Positions 10,058 through 20,558 of a stretch of 64,000 bases of DNA are shown piece after piece. A program made the position numbers and the translations under genes. The notes under the pieces are model-generated. The model ran no database searches. It saw nothing but the letters and a program-made list of their open reading frames with translations, and was not told the DNA's origin. This stretch comes from Ahaetulla prasina (taxonomy: Eukaryota > Chordata > Lepidosauria > Squamata > Colubridae): NCBI RefSeq assembly GCF_028640845.1, contig NC_080548.1, positions 16,923,321 through 16,987,320 of the forward strand, in the 5' to 3' direction. Numbering within the stretch: the stretch's first letter is position 1; each line of letters opens with the position of its first letter.

Positions 10058-10497
10058 TATTTATTTTAATTTTTATTCCACCCTTTATTATTTGTATATT
10101 AAGGTGGTGAATATACCTCATATTCCCTCCTTCTCCTCCTGTTTTCCCCAAACGACAACCCTGTGAGTTGGATTGGACTGAGAGAAAGGGATTGGTTCAA
10201 AGTTACCCATCCGTCTTTCATGCCTAAGGTGGAACTAGAACTCACAGCCCTCTTGATGATTGATCTAAAGTCACCTAGCTGGCTTTCTCCCTAAAGTGGA
10301 ACTAGAATTCATAGTCTTCTCATGATTGGCCCAGTCACCAACTGGCTTTCATGCCTTAGGTGGGACTAGAACTCACAGACGCTTGATGATTGGTCCAAAA
10401 TCACCCAGCAGTTTTCATATCTAACGTGGGACTGGTCTCACAGTCTCCTGGTTTCTAGCCTGATGCTGTCACTTTGAGACCAAGTTGGCTCTCTTGT
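10058..10497 (-). mobile_element. tRNA-SINE with four internal tandem repeats
   Basis: A minus-strand relative of the 2940-type SINE group. Plus-strand landmarks are ACCCTGTGAGTTGGATTGG, ACTGAGAGAAAGGGATTGG and the head-side TCTCCTGGTTTCTAGCCTGA. Between them a ~65-bp internal segment (ATTGG..CAAA.TCACCCA..TTTCAT..CTAAGGTGG.ACTAGAACTCACAG) is repeated four times, starting at 10191, 10259, 10324 and 10389. A normal copy has this segment once (compare 15125-15321). Confidence 0.75.
10191..10450. repeat. ~65-bp tandem repeat inside a SINE, four units
   Basis: Units begin at 10191, 10259, 10324 and 10389, and each ends in a TGATG or CTCATG motif before the next ATTG. They differ by many substitutions, so the amplification is old, or it happened before insertion. 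Confidence 0.75.
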
Positions 10498-10541
10498 ACC
10501 CTATTTGCACAACATTTGAGAGGGGCTCCTATAGTCTAGAC

Positions 10542-11226
10542 CAGGGGTCACCAACCTTTTGGACCTCAGGGACCACTAAATTCATAATTTTAAATCCCGC
10601 GGACCACTAATACGATCTGCCTAATAACCGGCTGGGTGGGCGTGGCTAGGTGGTCATGTGACTGGGTGGGCGTGGCCAACTCGATGCTACTTGTGTCGAG
10701 GGGCACCTCGCTGGCCTCTACTTGCCCCTCCCCACCTTCCTGGAAGCAGTTGTTGGAGCTAAGCAACCACCACGAGAAAGGGTTGGCAAAACAGCTGGCT
10801 CAGATCAAATTGGATCTGACCGAGAAGGAGGCTCAGCAGAAGCATCTCACTGAGGACTAGGAGCATAGGCTTTCCAAGCAGAGGGAAGGCCTGCGGGAAT
10901 GCAAGGCCAGGTACAGGGGCCTGCAGGCTCAGTGGGCTGAGATGGTCAGGCAGTTCCAGGCTGTGATGCTGTCCCACTGGAATGAGGCCCTCTGGTTCTT
11001 CGCCACAGTGGCACTTCCCCCCAGCCTTCCTCCAAAGTCCCACACCGGGAGGCTGAAGCAGACCCCGAATCGGAATGTTTGCCCCTCTCCGACGCGCACA
11101 AAAAGATCCCAAAGGGGGAGATTCTCTGCAGCAACACAAACGTTCATTGCACGTATCCGGCCCAGGGGCCTTAGTTTGAGGACCCCGATTTAGTGCAATA
11201 TAAAAATGCAAATAATTTTTCTGGAT
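10542..11226 (+). mobile_element. Gene-fragment hAT, copy 2 (3' truncated)
   Basis: The left terminus CAGGGGTCACCAACC is preceded by GTCTAGAC, a target of the nnCTAGnn type. The order of parts matches copy 1: GGACCACTAA, CACTAATACGATCTGCC, GGGTGGGCGTGGC, the coiled-coil segment, then TTTAGTGCAATATAAAAATG. The right terminus is missing after ATTTTTCTG, and another hAT follows 26 bp on. The coding-like frame has a TAG after LTED and later frame changes. Confidence 0.8.
10786..11193 (+). pseudogene. Captured coiled-coil fragment, broken (copy 2)
   Basis: The reading frame LAKQLAQIKLDLTEKEAQQK matches the intact frame of copy 1. It is stopped by TAG at 10858-10860, resumes as LSKQREGLRECKARYRG, and shifts frame near the run of C residues around 11010-11020. 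It is not functional. Confidence 0.6.
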
Positions 11227-11252
11227 CTCGCCCGCAGGCCTGGTGTTTGACA

Positions 11253-11507
11253 CACTGGTGAAATCTAATTTTTTTTACTACCGGTTCTGTGGATGGGGTG
11301 GGGTGTGGCTTGGTTGGCATGGCAGGGGAAGGATACTGCAAAATCTTCATTCCCACCCCACTCCTGGGAGAAGGATACTGCAAAATCCCCATTCCCTCCC
11401 CACTTCTGGGGCCAGCCAGAGGTGGTATTTGCTGGTTCTCCGAACTACTCAAAATTTCTGCTACCGGTTCTCCAGAACCTGTCAGAACCTGCTGGATTTC
11501 ACCCCTG
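11253..11507. mobile_element. Short hAT (GGTGAAATC family), copy 1
   Basis: The termini are CACTGGTGAAATC and GGATTTCACCCCTG. The 8-bp duplications are GTTTGACA (11245-11252) and GTTTCACA (11508-11515), 7 of 8 identical. The length is 255 bp. The subterminal parts carry TACCGGTTCT at both ends, and the interior holds two copies of a ~37-bp unit (AAGGATACTGCAAAATC..CATTCCC). There is no coding capacity. The orientation is opposite to the copies at 11973 and 42896. Confidence 0.88.
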
Positions 11508-11972
11508 GTTTCACAGCCCTGTTGTAGAGGGATTTGTCTTGTGAAGACCTTCCTCACCACATGGGATAAAGAATGGCTTACCATCTGGTTTGATCCCCTG
11601 TTGTTGTTTTTTTCTTTCTTTAACTATTTCAGTCGACTTTTAAAAGGAAATAACTTTTTTTTTATGAGTTAACACAGAGTTTATGAGTTAACTGTGTTAG
11701 CATGTCTGTGAAAGTTTGGTAAATAAAATAGAAATGTCTCTTCCCTTTGGGCTGAAGCTGTTGCCTTACTGAAAAACTAAGCAGGCATGAATCGAATGGG
11801 AGAAGTGAATGTTTCCCACTTTTTCCTGTCTTGCTAACATAGGCCAGGGCATTGTGCTCACCCAGGATTAAACCCTGGGCACCAGATGTCTTGGAAACCT
11901 TTGCGGAACATTTACTTGCCTAGTTTATTTATTGCCACTCTGATTTTGAAGAAGGAGCTCTTCCAAGTTGGC

Positions 11973-12248
11973 CAGAGATGGTATTCAGCAGGTTCTGACC
12001 AGTTCTGGAAAAAAGATAGCGGAAATTTTGAGTAGTTCAGAGAACCGGTGGTAAAAATTCTGACTGGCCCTACCCCCGTCTATATTCTCTGCCTCCCAAG
12101 TCCCAGCTGATTGGGAGGAAATGGGGATTTTGCAGTAACCTTCCCCTGGAGTGGGTGGGAATGGAGATTTTACAGTATCCTTCCCCTGCCACACCCACCA
12201 AGCCACACCCACAGAACTGGTAGTAAAGAAATTTGAAACCCACCACTG
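11973..12248. mobile_element. Short hAT (GGTGAAATC family), copy 2
   Basis: The termini are CAGAGATGGTATTCAGCAGG and GAAACCCACCACTG. The perfect 8-bp duplication AAGTTGGC is at 11965-11972 and 12249-12256. The length is 276 bp. Two internal GGGATTTTGCAGTA/GGAGATTTTACAGTA units are present. Confidence 0.92.
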
Positions 12249-12601
12249 AAGTTGGCTCACCGTAGCAATTTTTTTAAGGCAATCATAAAATGAAGTTAAA
12301 TGCCATTAATACATAATATTTTTAACTGGAAGAATGATGGAAGACAAGCCGTTTCATAATTGGCTAACCTCTGTTGTCTTTATGGATGGGTCCAGATTCT
12401 TATGTCTTTTAGGAGTTCATTAATTTTCTATGAGGCTTGTCTTGCCAAAGGTGTATAAGGGAGAAATGTATTGGTGTCTGGTACAAACTGAGGATTGTTA
12501 CGGGTGTCATGACATCACCTCCCGAATAACGGCCTGCCACATATGACTGTACTTCCCCTCCTCTCACTGTGGATGCACTTTCAGCACCTAATCCAATAGT
12601 G

Positions 12602-13113
12602 CAGTGGTTCTCAACCTTTATAGTGCTGCGACCCCTTTAATACAATTCCCCACGATGTGGCGACCCCAACCGATCTCAGCGCGCCTCAGCAGCCGCAGAA
12701 GGGGGGAAAAAGCAGCAAACTGGTTTTTTTAATTTATCGTGCCTGAAGCCATATTGGCTATCGATCTGAACTGCTTGCGATTGCCTTGAGGACGGAGGCA
12801 TTAAAGCGGAGACTCCTCCCCTATTAAGTTTATCGCGCCTGAAGCCAGATTAGGTTAGCGATTGGGAGTGATTGCAGCTGACTTGAGAGGGAGACATCAG
12901 AGCAAAGATTTCTCTCTTTTTTAATTCATCGCACCTGAAGCCGAATTCGGCTAGCGATCTGAAGAGCCTGCAGCTGGCTTGTGGAGTCAACCATTGGAGC
13001 GCGATTCTTCGACTCGCAAGTATACTTCCCATATTTCCGATGGTCTTAGGTGACCCCTGGCAAATCATCATTTGACCCCCAATGGGGTTGTGACCCACAG
13101 GTTGAGAACCGCT
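12602..13113. mobile_element. SPIN/Charlie-like non-autonomous hAT
   Basis: The termini are CAGTGGTTCTCAACCTTTAT and GGTTGAGAACCGCT. The 8-bp duplication CAATAGTG (12594-12601, 13114-13121) is exact if the last terminal base was lost. The subterminal GCTGCGACCCC and GGGGTTGTGACCC are typical of the SPIN-like group, a family known for horizontal spread among tetrapods. The interior has three degenerate ~85-bp repeats around TCGCGCCTGAAGCC. The length is 512 bp and no transposase remains. Confidence 0.85.
12735..13020. repeat. Three degenerate ~85-bp repeats inside the SPIN-like hAT
   Basis: Each unit starts at a TTATCGYGCCTGAAGCC or TCATCGCACCTGAAGCC motif (near 12736, 12830 and 12926). It continues with GCTAGCGAT or GTTAGCGATT, a GCAGCTGACTTG-like stretch and AGCGGAGACTCC-like ends. 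Confidence 0.65.
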
Positions 13114-13146
13114 CAATAGTGATTTAGTGTCGTTCGGTTATTTATA

Positions 13147-13717
13147 CAGGTAGTCCTTGACTTACAATAGTTCATTTAGTAACTGTTTGAAGTTATAGTG
13201 GCACTGAAAAATGTGAACTATGACTGCTTTTCACACCTATATGACCATTGCAGCGGCCCCATGGCCACATGATCAAAGCTCAGATGCTGGCTCATATTTA
13301 TGACGGTTGCAGTATCCCAAGGTCATGGGATCACCTTCTGTGAGCTTCTGACAAGCAAACTCAATGGTGGAACCAGATTCATATAACAACCGTCTTACTA
13401 ACTTTTAACAACTGCAGTGATTCACTTAATCAGGGAAAGATTGAAGGCAAACGAGATCCAGGCAGAAGAAGAACATCATGGCTTCAAAACCTAAGGGACT
13501 GATTTGGGCAAAACCAGCAGCACTTTTTCATGCGGCTGCTGACAAAAATAGGACTGCCAAAATGATCGCCAACATCTGATGACAGATAGGGCACAAGAAG
13601 AAGAAGTGATTCACTTAACGGCTGTGGCAAGAAGAGTCATAAAATTGGGCAAAATTAATTCTTGCTTAGTGACAGGAATTTTGGGCTCAAATGTACTCGT
13701 AAATTGAGGGCTACTTG
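13147..13717. mobile_element. Mariner/pogo-type MITE, split by a LINE
   Basis: The termini CAGGTAGTCCTTGACTTA and TAAATTGAGGGCTACTTG are inverted repeats flanked by TA. The body has TGAACTATGACTGCTTTTCA, CATGGCCACATGATC and ATTTATGACGGTTGCAG. The LINE at 13430-13604 interrupts it. Diverged relatives lie at 23882-24022 and 42110-42474. Confidence 0.75.
13430..13604 (+). mobile_element. 5'-truncated LINE (RTE-like C-terminus), copy 1
   Basis: It is flanked by a perfect 14-bp target duplication AGTGATTCACTTAA (13416-13429 and 13605-13618). The translated trace (GKRDPGRRRTSWLQNLRDW, then TKIGLPKMIANI) matches the basic C-terminal tail of a RTE-type LINE polyprotein. The 3' tail is GGGCACAAGAAG. 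A longer copy is at 53214-53700. Confidence 0.8.
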
Positions 13718-14848
13718 TACTTCAAAGGAAGGGAACATGTTTTGACCTTATAACGGTCATTTCAGAAGTTTTGAGTGTTTGTGCTAAGATTGGAACAAAA
13801 CTTAAGATTTGTTTCGGGCAAACTTATTCCTAATGCTCTGTCCATTGAGAAGAACCTGGAAATGAGCTATTTCGATATTTATTTTATTTCTCAAATTTAT
13901 AGATGTTCCAAGTCTGAAACAAATGGGTATGTTCTGAGAGTTTGTTTGAAGTCAGGATCCCTAACAGATCACACTTGCGTTATCTGAGAAGCCTCATTTA
14001 GCAACTTGAATTGCAGATTAAAAAAACTAAAAACCCTTTGCACACCTTCCTCTTTTTAAAGGATTTGTTCTGTTTTGACAGCGTTAAATGACTGTGAAAT
14101 AATCATTTTTGAATGTTGGCTTTGTTGCCATTGATGTGTCAGGCTGCAAAGCAGGGATCAGGCCTCTTCCTCTCTCTGACTTGGAAGCAGGCCACATGGT
14201 GCGTTGTTTGTGATGAAGGTAGTTAAACCTTTGAATGTAAAATCTGGGTTTGCACAGTGTCCCATGCTAGGCTAAACTAGGCTGTGCAGTTTTGACTCAT
14301 TGTGATTGTAGGAACCCAAACTTTGTTAAGTTACAATGTGCTTTATTTTTTGGAGCATAGCCTATTTTTTTTTAATGAACCATTACAATTGTGTTTTGCT
14401 AACGTGGCTTTAGGATTTAATGTGTTGTTAAAAAGTCATTGAAGTGGCTTATCCTAATTGCTCAGATGGACCAAGACTATGGGAAACCGAACAAATGTTT
14501 GTCTTCTTTCTCTCTAGCTTGCGGACATTTTGTTTAATGTACCAAATCACTTGAACAAATGGCAAAGATACCTTTGGAGAATAGCCCACTAAATATAAGA
14601 GCTCTTTGAAAAAACAAAACAAAAAACAGAAATTACATTTCTAGCCTTTAAAATGCAGAGAGGGCATTGAAAGTATGAGGGGAACAACATTCGAGGAAGA
14701 GAAATTAGGAAGAGAAATAAAAAAAGAAAACACAGATTCTCTATTTTAAAGTTTAGCCCATGATGTCAATATGTTCTTTGAAGTAGAGGTTTTACATATA
14801 GAAGCTGCCCAGTTCCAAGCATCATATTGCCTTCCTAAAGCCTTGAAA
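13718..14848. other. No gene or repeat recognised
   Basis: Unique-looking sequence. A 70-codon frame at 13775-13987 has no motif. Confidence 0.45.
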
Positions 14849-15008
14849 CAGTGGTAAAATCAGGCTGGAACTATCCGGTTCGTGCAAGTTGGTAGGGCCG
14901 CTGGCGCAGATTCTGCCCACCCACCGGGACGTCATTACGTCCCGTTTTTGACCCTCTGCGCATGCACATTTTCAAACCGATAGCGAAGGTAAGTGCATTT
15001 CACCGCTG
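14849..15008. mobile_element. Short hAT MITE, 160 bp
   Basis: The termini are CAGTGGTAAAATC and GCATTTCACCGCTG. The perfect 8-bp duplication CCTTGAAA lies at 14841-14848 and 15009-15016. The interior has CCGGTTCG and a CpG-bearing palindrome, GGGACGTCATTACGTCCCG. Confidence 0.9.
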
Positions 15009-15124
15009 CCTTGAAAGATGCACTAAACCATTGCTGACGGGTTGGTGATAGATAGACAGCATCCCGATGCAGTAAGTTGTTTCCATCTGAATTTCTCCAA
15101 TCATGAGTTAGATAATAACATTGC

Positions 15125-15321
15125 AGCTTCTTTATTCATTTGTTTATTTTTATCCTACCTTTTGCTTTTATGAATAACTGAAGGCTGCAAACCAACCTAA
15201 TACTCGTTCCTTTTTCTATTTTTCCCATCAACAACAACCCTGTGAGGCGGATTGAGCTGAGAGAAAGGGACTGGCCCAAAGTCACCCAACCAGCCAACAT
15301 TCATGTCTAAGGCAGGACTAA
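15125..15321 (-). mobile_element. tRNA-SINE of the 10058 type, fragment
   Basis: The landmarks AACAACAACCCTGTGAGGCG, GAGCTGAGAGAAAGGGACTG, CCAAAGTCACCC and AAGGCAGGACTA are present in the same order as at 10058-10450, but the internal segment occurs once only. The head is missing. Confidence 0.6.
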
Positions 15322-15500
15322 TGTGGTGAAAACACACACACATACACAATAAAACCGTCACCCTCGTTCTAGGAAATCCCTCATATGACATAAAGGCAGT
15401 GTCTCGCCTTCACAGTTACGACTGACCTTCAGTGGTGTTTTATGTTTGATCTCCCATGAATTGCATATTCAGTAAGGTACAGCATTGATATTAATTTTTT

Positions 15501-15703
15501 AGAATAGAATAGTATTCTTTATTGGCCAAGTGTGATTGGACACACAAGGAATTTGTCTTTGGTGCATATGCTCTCAGGGTACATAAAAGAAAAGATACCT
15601 TCATCAAGGTACAACACTTAACAACACTTAATGATAGTCCTAGGGTACAAATTTAACAATGATACAACACTTAATGATAGTCATAGGCTACAGATAAGCA
15701 ATC
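15501..15703 (-). mobile_element. L3/CR1-type LINE 3'-terminal fragment
   Basis: TAGAATAGAATAG, TTATTGGCCAAGTGTGATTG and the usual 3' UTR motifs are present. The piece is 203 bp and a near-repeat of AACACTTAATGATAG occurs within it. Confidence 0.85.
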
Positions 15704-16220
15704 ATTTGAGAGAGAGAGACTGAAATACGGTTTTAGCAATGGCTCCTTCGTAGCGGCTGGCTATTGAGAAAGCACTTCATTACAGCTGCTGAATCATTCA
15801 TAGAATATCATAAACTGATTGCAGAAACTTTACTAAGAGGGTGGGGTTCATAGTTCACTGAAACCTGGTTTGAAACCTGTGTTTAATATCTAATTCTGAT
15901 AGGGACTTTTAAATAGGCAAGCTGGAGCCCAACAGCTAGTATTTTTTCTCCTGCTCTAAATGGCTTTCCTCTGAAAGTGTAGATATATATATATATGTGT
16001 ATGTACACACACACACACACACACACACTGTTTTTTAGCTTAGCGAGTTCTGCTTTATAATAAATTTCCAACAGAAGTAGTTGTGTTACACTGGTAACAA
16101 AGCAAACAAAACCCTCTTGAGTGTTCAGCATAGCACACAAGCCAACTAAAGCGCTTCAAAACATTCTAAGCAGACCAAAAGACCCAACAACTCCAGAAGA
16201 AAAAAACAGTACATGTACAA

Positions 16221-16987
16221 CAGAGGTCACGAACCTTTCAGACCTCAGGGACCGCTAAATTCATAATTTTAAATCCCGCGGACCACTAATATGAGCTGCC
16301 TAATGACCAGGTGGGTGGGCGTGGCAAGGTGGTCATGTGACTGGGTGGACATGGCCAACTCAATGTCACTAATGTTGAGGGGCACCTTGCCGGCTTCTAC
16401 TCGCTACTCCTCACCTGCCCACCCAGGCTCCTTAGGGCCCCAACAGGAGCTAAGAGCTAAGCAGCCACCACGAGAAAGAGTTGGCAAAACAGCTGGCTCA
16501 GTTCAAATTGGATCTGACCAAGAAGGAGGCTCAGCAGAAGCACCTCACTGAGGACTATGAGCATAAGCTTTTCAAGCAGAGGGAAAACCTGCGGGAGTGC
16601 AAGGCCAGGTACCGGCACCTGGAGGCTCAGCGGGCTGAGATGGTCAGCCAGTCCCAGGCCATGATGTAATCCCGCTGGAACCAGGCCCTCCAGCTCTTCG
16701 GCACCAGCAGTGTTTCCCCCCAGCCTTCGCCCAAAGCCCCACACCAGGAGGCTGAAGCAGACCCCAAGTCAGAATTTCTGCCCCTCTCCAACCCACACAA
16801 AAAAGACCCAGAAGGGGGAGACTCTCTCAGCAACACATACGTTCAGTGCACATATCCGTTCCAGGGGCCATAATTTGAGGACCCCTGATTTAGTGCAATA
16901 TAAAAAGTGCAAATAATTTTTCTGCGGACCACCAAAATTTTCTTGCAGACCACCGGTTGTCCACGGACCACCCATTGGTGACCGCTG
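16221..16987 (+). mobile_element. Gene-fragment hAT, copy 3 (duplication unit 1)
   Basis: The left end is CAGAGGTCACGAACC and the right end is TTGGTGACCGCTG. The 8-bp duplications are ATGTACAA (16213-16220) and ATCTACAA (16988-16995). It is inserted in the Penelope-like coding region. The length is 767 bp. The coiled-coil segment (16481-16669) is stopped by TAA after QAMM, and a Pro-rich continuation follows. Confidence 0.92.
16481..16669 (+). pseudogene. Captured coiled-coil fragment (copy 3)
   Basis: 62 codons (MAKQLAQFKLDLTKKEAQQK, then FKQRENLRECKARYRHLEAQ and RAEMVSQSQAMM) end at TAA. The line continues in frame as SRWNQALQLFGTSS. It is collinear with copies 1, 2 and 4. Confidence 0.6.
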
Positions 16988-17524
16988 ATCTACAACATAC
17001 AATGTAAGGACTTCAACAACCACTGTGCAGGACAAACAGGCAGAAGAAGACTGGCAGAACGCATCCACGAAGACCAACTAGTAGTCAGAAGACATGATGA
17101 AAATCCTTTAATTTCACAACACAGAGACAGATTTAACCACAGTTTCAATTGGAAAAACGTGGCCATCCTAGACCAAGCCAAGTCCCAAAAAACAAAACAA
17201 AACAAAACAAAACACAAACCACCAGGGAATTTCTAGAAGCTTGGCACTCTGACAAATCAGCCATCCATAGACACATAGACATTGACAACATCTATAGATG
17301 ATGCAAAAGAGACAATCATCCAACCTGAAGGGGAACAAAAAGACTCCAGCACCTCTCCACCAGCAGTCAGCACCCAGATCAGCACAGATTAAATCCAAGG
17401 TTAGCATCAGTCCATCAATCATGTAAGCAATACCCCAATCAAGAAATGGCCAAAGAAGCCAACAGCAAACAGACCAACCAAAGAATCTCTAAAACCACCC
17501 CATCAACATTGACAGGCAAGCCTT

Positions 17525-17935
17525 CCTTAATCCTAACACATCTTGCTGTTAGTTGAATCCCTAAGTATCTTTCTTTCTTTGTGATCTGAATATCTAACTT
17601 CTTCCTTAACACCCTTTTCTGTTTCTCTGTCACTAGTATCTTAGTTTTCTCTTTTATTAATTTTCAATCCTGCCACCTCACCATATTCTTCTATTCTTTC
17701 CAATGGCTTTGGCCCTGTTTCTTGTGGATCTTCTAAAATAAACACCAAATCGTCTGCAAATGCCTGTCATTTATATTCCTCCTTTTTAATTTCCACACCT
17801 TTTATCTCTTTATCCTGTCTTATATTTCCATTTAATATTTCCAGCATCAATACAAATAATAGTGGAGATAGAGGACATCCCTGTCTTGTACCTTTCATAA
17901 TATTAACCCTTGAGTTTGAGGGCATCTTCAAGACT
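17525..17935 (-). mobile_element. L1 LINE reverse-transcriptase fragment (unit 1)
   Basis: Minus-strand translation shows the L1 ORF2 order: [24 protein letters not shown], then a degenerate FADDLVFILEDP (catalytic FADD), LERIEEYGEVAGLKINK, and TEKQKRVLRKKLDIQITKK with RYLGIQLTARCVRIKEG. At least one frameshift and several stops break it. Both ends are truncated. Confidence 0.75.
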
Positions 17936-18059
17936 GCCACGTAGGCTTGTTTTAGATGTTAGTCTACCGTTAGGATAAAACAAAAGTGATCCTTGAACTG
18001 TGCTGATTCCAGCCAGTTTCAAGCTTTAAAAATCAGGACTGGCATTTTGAATTGGGCCC

Positions 18060-18116
18060 AGAATGATGTGTATGGATTGGTGTGTGTGTCTGTGTGTCTG
18101 TGTGTCTGTGTGTCCT
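18060..18116. repeat. (TG)n microsatellite (unit 1)
   Basis: TGTGTGTGTCTGTGTGTCTG units. The unit 2 counterpart at 20703-20757 has a longer pure TG run. Confidence 0.9.
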
Positions 18117-18148
18117 TGATTTATGACTGTAATTGAGTCCACAATTCC

Positions 18149-18437
18149 TCTTCCCTTCCCTTCCCTCCCCTCTCCCTCTCTCTTCTCTTCCCTTCCCTTC
18201 TCTTCTCTTCCCCTCCCTTCCCTTCCCCTCCCTTCCCTTCCCTTCCCTCTCCTTCTCTTCCCTTCCCCGTCCCCTTCCTTCTCTTCTCTTCTCTTCTCTT
18301 CTCTTCTCTTCTCTTCTCTTCTCTTCTCTTCTCTTCTCTTCTCTTCTCTTCTCTTCTCTTCTCTTCCTTCCCTTCCTTCCTTCCCTTCCTCTCCTTCTCT
18401 TCTCTTCCTTCCCTTCCTCTCCTTCTCCTCCCTCCCG
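18149..18437. repeat. Pure polypyrimidine tract (unit 1)
   Basis: About 290 nt with almost no purines on the plus strand. It includes about 17 consecutive TTCTC pentamers (18278-18364) and CCCTT blocks. The long reading frames through it are repeats, not genes. Confidence 0.95.
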
Positions 18438-18610
18438 CATATTCCAATAAGCAAGATTATTTTTCCATTTTAATTCAAGTCAGGAGCCTATGGGTAACAA
18501 TTTCAGGGTTTAAATCCAGTGTTATAGCTACAATTGTTCAAAAGCCAGTATTTTTCTCCTGCTCTAAATGGCTTTCCTCTGAAAGTGTAGATATATATAT
18601 GTGTGTGTAT

Positions 18611-18654
<44 letters not shown>

Positions 18655-18681
18655 TTTTTTAGCTTAGCGAGTTCTGCTTTA

Positions 18682-20053
18682 TAATAAATTTCCAACAGAA
18701 GTAGTTGTGTTACACTGGTAACAAAGCAAACAAAACCCTCTTGAGTGTTCAGCATAGCACACAAGCCAACTAAAGCGCTTCAAAACATTCTAAGCAGACC
18801 AAAAAACCCAACAACTCCAGAAGAAAAAAACAGTACATGTACAACAGAGGTCACCAACCTTTCAGACCTCAGGGACCGCTAAATTCATAATTTTAAATCC
18901 CGCGGACCACTAATATGAGCTGCCTAATGACCAGGTGGGTGGGCGTGGCAAGGTGGTCATGTGACTGGGTGGACATGGCCAACTCAATGTCACTCATGTT
19001 GAGGGGCACCTTGCCGGCTTCTACTCGCTACTCCTCACCTGCCCACCCAGGCTCCTTAGGGCCCCAACAGGAGCTAAGAGCTAAGCAGCCACCACGAGAA
19101 AGAGTTGGCAAAACAGCTGGCTCAGTTCAAATTGGATCTGACCAAGAAGGAGGCTCAGCAGAAGCACCTCACTGAGGACTATGAGCATAAGCTTTTCAAG
19201 CAGAGGGAAGACCTGCGGGAGTGCAAGGCCAGGTACTGGCACCTGGAGGCTCAGTGGGCTGAGATGGTCAGCCAGTCCCAGGCCATGATGTAATCCCACT
19301 GGAACCAGGCCCTCCGGCTCTTCGGCACCAGCAGTGTTTCCCCCCAGCCTTCGCCCAAAGCCCCACACCAGGAGGCTGAAGCAGACCCCAAGTCAGAATT
19401 TCTGCCCCCCTCCAACCCACACAAAAAAGACCCAGAAGGGGGAGACTCTCTCAGCAACACATACGTTCAGTGCACATATCCGTTCCAGGGGCCATAATTT
19501 GAGGACCCCTGATTTAGTGCAATATAAAAAGTGCAAATAATTTTTCATGGACCACCAAAATTTTCTTGCAGACCACCGGTTGTCCACGGACCACCCATTG
19601 GTGACCGCTGATCTACAACAAACAATGTAAGGACTTCAACAACCACTGTGCAGGACAAACAGGCAGAAGAAGACTGGCAGAACACATCCACGAAGACCAA
19701 CTAGTAGTCAGAAGACATGATGAAAATCCTTTAATTTCACAACACAGAGACAGATTTAACCACAGTTTCAATTGGAAAAACGTGGCCATCCTAGACCAAG
19801 CCAAGTCCCAAAAAACAAAACAAAACAAAACAAAACACAAACCACCAGGGAATTTCTAGAAGCTTGGCACTCTGACAAATCAGCCATCCATAGACACATA
19901 GACATTGACAACATCTATAGATGATGCAAAAGAGACAATCATCCAACCCGAAGGGGAACAAAAAGACTCCAGCACCTCTCCACCAGCAGTCAGCACCCAG
20001 ATCAGCACAGATTAAATCCAAGATTAGCATCAGTCCATCAATCATGTAAGCAA
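18682..20053 (+). mobile_element. Penelope-like element fragment (unit 2), split by a hAT
   Basis: The duplicate of 16058-17430. The endonuclease trace resumes at 19619 with the same altered motif and the same downstream stops, so the damage predates the tandem duplication. Confidence 0.8.
18845..19610 (+). mobile_element. Gene-fragment hAT, copy 4 (duplication unit 2)
   Basis: The left terminus CAGAGGTCACCAACC keeps the CACC sequence that is mutated to CACG in unit 1. The right terminus is TTGGTGACCGCTG. The flanking 8-mers ATGTACAA (18837-18844) and ATCTACAA (19611-19618) match those of unit 1. It arose by duplication, not by a new insertion. The coiled-coil frame is at 19105-19293 and is stopped after QAMM. 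Confidence 0.92.
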
Positions 20054-20147
20054 TACCCCAATCAAGAAATGGCCAAAGAAGCCAACAGCAAACAGACCAA
20101 CCAAAGAATATCTAAAACCACCCCATCAACATTGACAGGCAAGCCTT

Positions 20148-20558
20148 CCTTAATCCTAACACATCTTGCTGTTAGTTGAATCCCTAAGTATCTTTCTTTC
20201 TTTGTGATCTGAATATCTAACTTCTTCCTTAACACCCTTTTCTGTTTCTCTGTCACTAGTATCTTAGTTTTCTCTTTTATTAATTTTCAATCCTGCCACC
20301 TCACCATATTCTTCTATTCTTTCCAATGGCTTTGGCCCTGTTTCTTGTGGCTCTTCTAAAATAAACACCAAATCGTCTGCAAATGCCTGTCATTTATATT
20401 CCTCCTTTTTAATTTCCATACCTTTTATCTCTTTATCCTATCTTATATTTCCATTTAATATTTCCAGCATCAATACAAATAATAGTGGAGATAGAGGACA
20501 TCCCTGTCTTGTACCTTTCATAATATTAACCCTTGAGTTTGAGGGCATCTTCAAGACT
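20148..20558 (-). mobile_element. L1 LINE reverse-transcriptase fragment (unit 2)
   Basis: The duplicate of 17525-17935, with the same FADD-bearing region and the same breaks. Confidence 0.75.

Larger units (their letters stand above)
16058..17430 (+). mobile_element. Penelope-like element fragment (unit 1), split by a hAT
   Basis: Upstream of the hAT, 16130-16212 translates as AHKPTKALQNILSRPKDP. After the hAT, 16996-17200 continues with IQCKDFNNHCAGQTGRRR, LAERIHEDQLVVRRH and FNHSFNWKNVAILDQA. This is the GIY-YIG endonuclease region of Penelope-like retroelements: a Cys pair, the GQTGR loop, then ER.HE and an NHSF..NV.ILD motif. The catalytic YIG-equivalent is altered (HCAGQ) and stops follow at 17235 and beyond. 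It is a dead fragment. Confidence 0.8.
15940..18548 (+). repeat. Tandem duplication, unit 1 (~2609 bp)
   Basis: This segment starts at TATTTTTTCTCCTGCTC and ends at AATTGTTCAAAAGCCAG. It is repeated directly at 18549-21149 in the same order and orientation: (AC)n, Penelope fragment, gene-fragment hAT, Penelope endonuclease, L1 fragment, (TG)n and a polypyrimidine tract. Outside simple repeats the units look about 98-99% identical by eye. The junction has 3-5 bp of microhomology (AGCTAGTA at the left edge, AGCCAGTA at the junction). Confidence 0.95.

Noticed and set aside
18026..18473. Several long frames (up to 142 codons) on both strands
   Set aside because: They are read from the pure polypyrimidine tract and consist only of Arg/Glu/Lys or Ser/Leu/Pro/Phe repeats.
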